Assembly: GCA_039192165.1 (NCBI GenBank)
Contig: JBCCXD010000006.1
Location: 124,001 to 188,000 of the forward strand
Origin: Dinoroseobacter sp039192165
GTDB taxonomy: Bacteria > Pseudomonadota > Alphaproteobacteria > Rhodobacterales > Rhodobacteraceae
Reading direction: 5' to 3'
Length of the DNA: 64,000 nucleotides
Shown: piece by piece, positions 59,169 to 64,000 of the stretch
How positions within the stretch are numbered: position 1 is the first letter of the stretch
How the letters are laid out: each line of letters begins with the position of its first letter
Position numbers and translations under genes: made by a program
Notes under the pieces: model-generated
What the model was told of the DNA's origin: nothing
Database searches by the model: none
What the model saw: only the letters and a program-made list of their open reading frames with translations

Positions 59169-60211
59169 GCAGCGAACATTCTGTCGAAGGTCTCGACTGT
59201 CTCGCCCCGCAACGGCGCGAACGACTGCCAGTCGAGCGAGGTGGTGCTGTCGAGTTCCTCAGGCGACGATGGGACGTATGGCGCGGCTTCCTCAGCAACC
59301 GGAATACCCTCCACAACCGTACCAAAATAGATCGGCGCGCTGCCGGCCATCTTCTGGATCTCCTCGGTGAGGAGGATGTCCGCGAACTCGGTGACAAGAT
59401 CTGCAGTGCCCTCGGCAGTGTTTACAAACTGCACGATGTTTGTTGGCAGCATCAGCGGGCCTGGACCCTTGATCTTTACATAGCCGATGGGCAGGCCAGA
59501 GTTGGCAGCAAGCGCGGAGTTTACATGCCACAGCGGAGCAAGATCGACCTCACCGCGTTCAATCATTTGCTGAAGCAACGGCGGGCTGCGACCAACGAGC
59601 GGATCAAGCTCCGCCCATTTGTTGAGAGCAAAGCTCATGTCGTCCTGTGGCATGCCGAATGCTTCGCAGGTTGCGGCCAGTACGCCGAGACCGAGGTTCG
59701 ACTGCGGGCGGCACATGCCTATGCGGCCGTTATATGCACCGGACCAGAGCTCTTCCCACGTTGTCGGCGGGGTCTCGATCTTCGAGCTGTCATAGGCGAT
59801 GCCGATGCCCTCAAACCAGATCGGCTGCCCAACATCATACCCATAGGGCATGAAGCGTGGATCTACGTTGGCCGAGTTGGGGATCTTGGAGAAATCCAGA
59901 GGAACAATCACGTCTTCTGCAAGAGCGTTCACGATCGCCGGCGACCCCATGACCGCAAGGTCGTATGGGGAATTGCCACGAGCCGCTTTGATCTGTGCAA
60001 GGGCCTCCGCAGACAGACCACCAATTACGCGAAGAGAGACACCAGGGTTGCGACGCCCAAGTTCTTCACCAGCCGCAATCAGTGGTGCGTCGGATTCGTT
60101 TCCGTAGCCGACCATCACCAATTCGCGCGTCTGGGCACGTAGGATCGTCGGAGCCGAGAGCGCTGTGGCCGCGGCAAGCCCGCCCAGCACCGTCCGTCTT
60201 TTCAGAATCAT
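59165..60211 (-). CDS. ABC transporter periplasmic binding protein (PotD-like, Tat signal)
   Basis: This 348-residue extracellular binding protein of the spermidine/putrescine/Fe(III) type has a twin-arginine signal (LKRRTVLGGLAAATALSAP), suggesting export folded. Features are YDLAVMGSPAIVNAL, FEGIGIAYDSSKI and TTWEELWSGAYNGRIG. ATG 60211 starts the signal. It is the first gene of the ABC operon; a strong palindrome lies 75 bp upstream. The ligand is likely amine-containing but unproven. Confidence 0.9.
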   Translation of the reverse strand: MILKRRTVLGGLAAATALSAPTILRAQTRELVMVGYGNESDAPLIAAGEELGRRNPGVSLRVIGGLSAEALAQIKAARGNSPYDLAVMGSPAIVNALAEDVIVPLDFSKIPNSANVDPRFMPYGYDVGQPIWFEGIGIAYDSSKIETPPTTWEELWSGAYNGRIGMCRPQSNLGLGVLAATCEAFGMPQDDMSFALNKWAELDPLVGRSPPLLQQMIERGEVDLAPLWHVNSALAANSGLPIGYVKIKGPGPLMLPTNIVQFVNTAEGTADLVTEFADILLTEEIQKMAGSAPIYFGTVVEGIPVAEEAAPYVPSSPEELDSTTSLDWQSFAPLRGETVETFDRMFAA

Positions 60212-60284
60212 TTTTTTCTCCCTGTCAGGATTGTCCAGCGGGTTTGCCCCGCGACTCAGCGACACGTAAATCGATAAGACACTT

Positions 60285-60302
60285 TTGTGAAATGTTTCAC
60301 AA
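60285..60302. promoter_or_regulatory. Palindrome upstream of the ABC operon, candidate DeoR operator
   Basis: TTGTGAAA-TG-TTTCACAA is a perfect 8-bp-arm inverted repeat, 74-91 bp before the binding-protein start and about 84 bp after the DeoR stop. The flanking DNA is AT-rich. It is well placed for a repressor such as the DeoR protein next door; that pairing is inferred. Confidence 0.55.
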
Positions 60303-60385
60303 TAAAAATTTCCGAAAGCTACATCTGTGCGTAATCTTTCACCGAGACACCTGCATTTCCGATGAAAAACACGGCTTTTGAAGAA

Positions 60386-61201
60386 CTATGCAAGAATGAC
60401 GTCGAGGCCTGCCGCCCGCAGCGCTTGGATATCTGCCGGCGCCGCCTCCGCATCCGTAACGAGGGTCGATATCTCATTTGATGACGCAATCCGGGCCCCG
60501 GCCACGTGTCCGATCTTGCCATGGTCGCCCAACATCACTGTGCGCCGGGATGCAACCATCATGGCGCGCTTGACCTCGACTTCTTCGAAATGAGCGTTGG
60601 TAAACCCCCTCTCAACATCAATCCCGGCGCAACACAAATAGGCGCAATCTGCATTGATCTGGGAAAGCAGGAAGCCTGCGAACGGCGGGATTAAAGAGCG
60701 GGAACGCGGGTTACGGCCGGTGCGTTTGATCGTTCCGCCGGTGAGCATTACAGTAACGCCTTCGTGATTTTCTAAAGAAATTGCGATATCCAGGCTGCTT
60801 GTAATGACGACTACGTCACGCAGCTCTTCCGGCAGAGCCTGTGCCATGGCTTGGGTTGTGGTACCTGCATCCAGGATTATTGTCTCGCCATCGCGCACCA
60901 TGCGCGCGGCCATGTTGCCGATCCTCTCCTTTTCGTCTCCGAAGCTCTGGCTGGGCAGCTCGATCGGCCGGACAAAGCGCGCAGGTTGAACGGAAGTGGC
61001 ACCGCCGCGAATGCGTCGGAGCAGCATCCGCCGATCCAGCGCGTCGAGATCGGAGCGGATCGTTACCGCGGAGACGCCAAGCTGGTCCGATAATTGCGTA
61101 ACCTCAACAACGCGCTCTCTGGAGAGAAGCTCCAGTATTTGCTCATGACGGGGGATCAGATTCTTCGTGTTTGAGACGTCGTTCACGTTTAGCCTTTTCA
61201 A
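60386..61201 (-). CDS. DeoR/GlpR-family transcriptional regulator
   Basis: This 271-residue regulator has HTH at about 18-72 (VVEVTQLSDQLGVSAVTIRSDLDALDRRMLLRRIRGGA, the DeoR signature) and an effector domain related to ribose-5-phosphate isomerase (ILDAGTTTQAMAQALP, TSSLDIAISL, CAGID). DeoR proteins sense phosphorylated sugars, in keeping with the SIS and kinase genes opposite. It lies between the two divergent halves of the locus, upstream of the ABC genes and divergent from the SIS gene. Confidence 0.92.
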   Translation of the reverse strand: MKRLNVNDVSNTKNLIPRHEQILELLSRERVVEVTQLSDQLGVSAVTIRSDLDALDRRMLLRRIRGGATSVQPARFVRPIELPSQSFGDEKERIGNMAARMVRDGETIILDAGTTTQAMAQALPEELRDVVVITSSLDIAISLENHEGVTVMLTGGTIKRTGRNPRSRSLIPPFAGFLLSQINADCAYLCCAGIDVERGFTNAHFEEVEVKRAMMVASRRTVMLGDHGKIGHVAGARIASSNEISTLVTDAEAAPADIQALRAAGLDVILA

Positions 61202-61308
61202 TGCGCTTGCGTTTTCATTCTATTTAACAGATATCGAAAGTCATGGCGAGTGGCTGCGCGCCTTCGGAGCCGCATATTCTGTCCGGTGAATTGGAGGAGG
61301 ATGTCGAA

Positions 61309-62421
61309 TTGAACATCGAACGACGAATTAAGGAAATCCGTCGGGAGTCTTCTTCCGACGCACCGGGGGACCCCGAACGTTTCCGCAGGGTCGCGCTAAC
61401 CAAGACCGAAATGATGTCACAGGGCGAGGCCATTCGATCCACGCTGGCCGCAAATGCAGAACCGTTGGCCGCGATCGCAGCAGATCTCGCTGACCGTAAA
61501 ATCCGCCGTATCGCAATGGTTGGATGCGGTGATAGCTGGGTTTCAGGTGTGGGCGTGCGCCATGCAATGGAACGGCACCTTGGGGCAGTCGCCGAGCCCT
61601 GCGAGGCTTTCGACTTTGCCACCTACGGGCTCGATGTCATCGACGACAAAACAGTGGTGATTGGATTAAGCTCGTCTGGAAAAACCGAGCCAGTTATCGA
61701 CGGATTGAAAGGAGCGGCAGAGCGCGGCGCCTATGGGATCGGACTCTCCAACACGCTGGGTTCACCTCTCATGGAAGAATTCCCGGGCGCGCTTCACATT
61801 CGGGCAACACGCGGTGGGTGGCCAACCCAATCGTCCACCGCAGCCATGGCATTGAAGCTTGCACTGACCGCATCGATCGCAGAGGCGCGTGGGGCCAACG
61901 TCGCCGAGCTCAGAGCCGCTTTGGAAGCCCTGCCCGATCAGGTCGACGCGGTGGCAAGCGCCCTTTACGAGCCGGCGCGTGAAGTCGCGAAAAGGTTCGC
62001 GAAAGCCGACCTGGTGCTGCTGACCGGCGCAGGACCCTACCTAGCGCCTGCTGAGTTTGGCTCTGCCAAGCTTCGCGAACTCGCGCCTATTCACGCCTAT
62101 TCATTCCCACTTGAGGAATATCATCACTACCGCACTCAGAAGGCGGGTGATGTGATGTTCCTGGTCGCAGCCGACGAAGCCAGTCACGCCCGTGCGCTTG
62201 AGACCGCAATAATGAGCCGCGGCAGCGACGGCGTTTGCGTCGCGCTCGTGCCAGAAGGCGAAAGCGAGATTGCCGACGTTGCCGACATCGCGTGGCACCT
62301 ACCGGAGGTCGCGGAAGAAACGCGGCCAATCGTTTACAGTGTTCCTCTGCATTTGTTCGGATACCATGCTGCCATGGAACGCGACGCAGTAGGTCTTGGC
62401 GCGCCGCGCCTCGGGGTCTGA
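61309..62421 (+). CDS. SIS-domain (GlmS/FrlB-like) sugar isomerase or deglycase
   Basis: This 370-residue protein has two SIS domains as in the isomerase half of GlmS and in fructosamine-6-phosphate deglycase FrlB: MVGCGDSWVSG, GLSSSGKTEPV (phosphate-binding SSSGKT), GAGPYLAPAEFGSAKLREL and EYHHYRTQ, equivalent to the ELKHGP region. TTG 61309 is preferred because GGAGGAGG lies nine bases upstream; ATG 61243 is the alternative. It is coupled by one base to the PfkB gene. Confidence 0.82.
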   Translation: MNIERRIKEIRRESSSDAPGDPERFRRVALTKTEMMSQGEAIRSTLAANAEPLAAIAADLADRKIRRIAMVGCGDSWVSGVGVRHAMERHLGAVAEPCEAFDFATYGLDVIDDKTVVIGLSSSGKTEPVIDGLKGAAERGAYGIGLSNTLGSPLMEEFPGALHIRATRGGWPTQSSTAAMALKLALTASIAEARGANVAELRAALEALPDQVDAVASALYEPAREVAKRFAKADLVLLTGAGPYLAPAEFGSAKLRELAPIHAYSFPLEEYHHYRTQKAGDVMFLVAADEASHARALETAIMSRGSDGVCVALVPEGESEIADVADIAWHLPEVAEETRPIVYSVPLHLFGYHAAMERDAVGLGAPRLGV

Positions 62422-62422
62422 C

Positions 62423-63436
62423 ATGCGTCCCGATCTGGTCACGATCGGGGGGCTGACTGTCGACAATGTCATTTCGGCGGAAGGTTGTGTGGCCTTGTCG
62501 CAGGCGGGAGGCAATGGAGCGTATTCTGCTGTTGGAGCGCTAATGTGGGCAGACAATGTCGGTCTCGTCAGCGCAGCTGTCGAGAGTTATCCCAAAGCAA
62601 CGCTTGCGCGCCTCGAGGCGGGCGGCATCGATCTTTCTGGTGTCGCTTGGTTTTCCGAGCAGCTCGAAGCGTGCAGCTGGTTTATCTACAACAACGCAGG
62701 CGATCGCGACGAGGGCTTGACCAGTCACCCCGGGGCGCTTGCAGACGCTGGCTTCTCCACAGACCGGCTTGCACCCGACGAGGTGGCTCACTGGCGCAAA
62801 AAACTAGCCGAACTTAGCGTCAAAGGCGAAATCGGTTACTCCGAGTTTCGCGACCTCCATCCACTTTCCCCAGAACAAGTGCCGGAAACATGGCTTGCGG
62901 TTAAAGGTGTTCACCTTGCGCCCAGCCAACCCGAAGTGATGATGGCAATGCTTGACCGCTTTGGATCTGGCCCGATGATCACGGCCGACCCGGGATGGCA
63001 GCTCGCGGCCCGAAGCGTCTCGGAAATTGCTCCGATCTTGGCTCGAATTGATGCCTTCCTGCCGAGCGAAGTAGAGCTTCGGGCTCTGGTGCCAGGTGCA
63101 GGGCTTTCGGATGCGATCGAGGTGTTGTCGCGGCATACAACCGGAGCGCTCGCTGTGAAGCTGGGTCCAAAGGGTGTTCTTGTATGGGATCGGATCGCAG
63201 GCACTGCGGTGCAAGTTCCCACGCGTGCCGTTGAAACGGTAGATCCAACCGGAGCTGGCGATGCGTTCTCTGGTGGTTTCCTAGCAGGGCTCGTGGAAAC
63301 AGGTGATCCTGTGGAAGCCGCGCGTTTCGGAGTGTTTTCGGCGTCGCAGATCGTGTCTGCCTTCGGCGCTGATGGTGCGCTGCCCACCGATCGAGACGCG
63401 GCACGGACCGCGCTTCAGCTGGGGAAAGTGGAATGA
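62423..63436 (+). CDS. PfkB-family carbohydrate kinase (FrlD-like context)
   Basis: This 337-residue ribokinase-fold kinase has an N-terminal GGLTVDNV strand, GGNGAYSAVGALMW substrate loop and the C-terminal signature VDPTGAGDAFSGGFLAGL with the catalytic Asp. It phosphorylates a sugar-type substrate. Next to a SIS protein it recalls fructoselysine kinase FrlD, but other hexose-amine substrates fit too. The stop overlaps the BtpA start (ATGA). Confidence 0.87.
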   Translation: MRPDLVTIGGLTVDNVISAEGCVALSQAGGNGAYSAVGALMWADNVGLVSAAVESYPKATLARLEAGGIDLSGVAWFSEQLEACSWFIYNNAGDRDEGLTSHPGALADAGFSTDRLAPDEVAHWRKKLAELSVKGEIGYSEFRDLHPLSPEQVPETWLAVKGVHLAPSQPEVMMAMLDRFGSGPMITADPGWQLAARSVSEIAPILARIDAFLPSEVELRALVPGAGLSDAIEVLSRHTTGALAVKLGPKGVLVWDRIAGTAVQVPTRAVETVDPTGAGDAFSGGFLAGLVETGDPVEAARFGVFSASQIVSAFGADGALPTDRDAARTALQLGKVE

Positions 63437-64000
63437 CCTTGAAGCTCTTCGACAGCACGCCGCTTGTGGTTGCCGCGCTCCATCTTCCAGACTTCGCGCT
63501 TTCAAGGCATCGTAGTGTTGCCTGGTTTGAGGACTACGCCGTTGCCAACGCCCGCGTTTTCGCGGAGGCGGGCGTTCCATTCCTTAAGCTTCAGGATCAA
63601 ACGCGCACCACAGGCGCCGCAGCGCCTGACACGCTCGCGATGATGGGCGCGCTTGGACGCCTGATCCGGGCGGAGGTCCCGGAGATACGGCTTGGGATTA
63701 TCATTGAAGCGCACGACCCTTTAGCGGCGCTCTCGGTCGCGCATGCAGCAGGGGCAGAGTTTGTTCGCCTCAAGATATTCGTTGGTGGCGCAATGACGGC
63801 TGAAGGGCCAAGGCATGCGCTGGGCGCCTCGGCGGTTCAGCATCGCGCCCACCTTGGGCGGCCGGACATCGCCATTCTTGCTGACGTACACGACCGGACC
63901 GCGCGACCTCTCTCCGATGAGAGCCAGCCCTTTGCGGCAAACTGGGCCACCAAGGTTGGAGCCGACGGATTGATCATAACGGGTTCAAGCTTCCCCGATA
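63433..64000 (+). CDS. BtpA-family protein, N-terminal part (cut by window edge)
   Basis: The frame is open to the right edge; 189 residues are visible. The TIM-barrel BtpA/SgcQ-type fold is recognised from the opening VVAALHLPDF, FLKLQDQTR, GIIIEAHDPLAALSVAHAAGAEFVRLKIFVGG, ILADVHDRTARPL and GADGLIITGS. The family was named for photosystem I biogenesis in cyanobacteria, but members in heterotrophs (such as SgcQ) sit in sugar operons and are probably enzymes. ATGA overlap with the kinase gene. Confidence 0.82.
   Translation, partial: MTLKLFDSTPLVVAALHLPDFALSRHRSVAWFEDYAVANARVFAEAGVPFLKLQDQTRTTGAAAPDTLAMMGALGRLIRAEVPEIRLGIIIEAHDPLAALSVAHAAGAEFVRLKIFVGGAMTAEGPRHALGASAVQHRAHLGRPDIAILADVHDRTARPLSDESQPFAANWATKVGADGLIITGSSFPD

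Overview
The window looks like a chromosomal segment of a marine Roseobacter-type alphaproteobacterium (Rhodobacterales). The GC content is high and operons are tightly coupled, often through ATGA stop/start overlaps. Supporting features are a form I aerobic CO dehydrogenase, heterotetrameric sarcosine oxidase, VPLPA-CTERM proteins, a bolA/J-domain pair, and TRAP, TTT and polyamine-type ABC transporters. The genus assignment is an inference; there is no rRNA in the window.

Region 1 (1-9.3 kb): the 3' part of a ketopantoate-reductase-like gene faces a complete minus-strand CO-oxidation operon coxM-S-L-D-E-F-(27-aa micro-ORF)-G. Upstream of it is coxC, which encodes a MHYT/LytTR membrane regulator. 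The CoxL active-site loop reads AYRCSFR, the form I signature. A pair of direct repeats between coxC and coxM fits a LytTR binding site, and a hairpin with a T-run terminates the operon after coxG.

Region 2 (9.3-32 kb): mainly housekeeping and core genes. These are a lytic-transglycosylase-like lipoprotein, gatB, two VPLPA-CTERM secreted proteins, a DUF4177 protein, bolA, a J-domain protein, tRNA-Leu(UAA), a TPR protein, rhomboid protease, an inositol-phosphatase-family enzyme, a serine hydrolase, divergent metR/metF with MetR boxes, sufE, sodB, ruvX, a DUF1289 protein, a SpoIIAA-like protein and dusA. The sarcosine oxidase operon is unusual: three extra genes (a lipoprotein-like protein, a membrane protein and a FosA-like glyoxalase) sit between soxB and soxD with coupled start/stop codons.

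Region 3 (32-64 kb): a tyrosine integrase lies against the 5' end of dusA, a known integration hot spot. Beyond it are accessory catabolic modules, each with its own regulator and transporter: (a) two LysR/SDR/F420-reductase-like modules, one with a frameshifted LysR gene; (b) a GntR-TRAP-hydroxyacid dehydrogenase-RraA-KDG kinase-SDR-cupin operon with two tandem operator-like sites; (c) IclR-TctCBA-class III CoA transferase-CitE lyase, which suggests uptake and cleavage of a citramalate- or malate-like acid; (d) a DeoR-controlled divergent locus with a polyamine-type ABC transporter and deacetylase on one side and a SIS isomerase/deglycase-like protein, a PfkB kinase and a BtpA-family protein on the other. 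The last resembles fructosamine (Amadori compound) catabolism, but its substrate is not established. No phage structural genes, CRISPR arrays or intact insertion sequences were seen.
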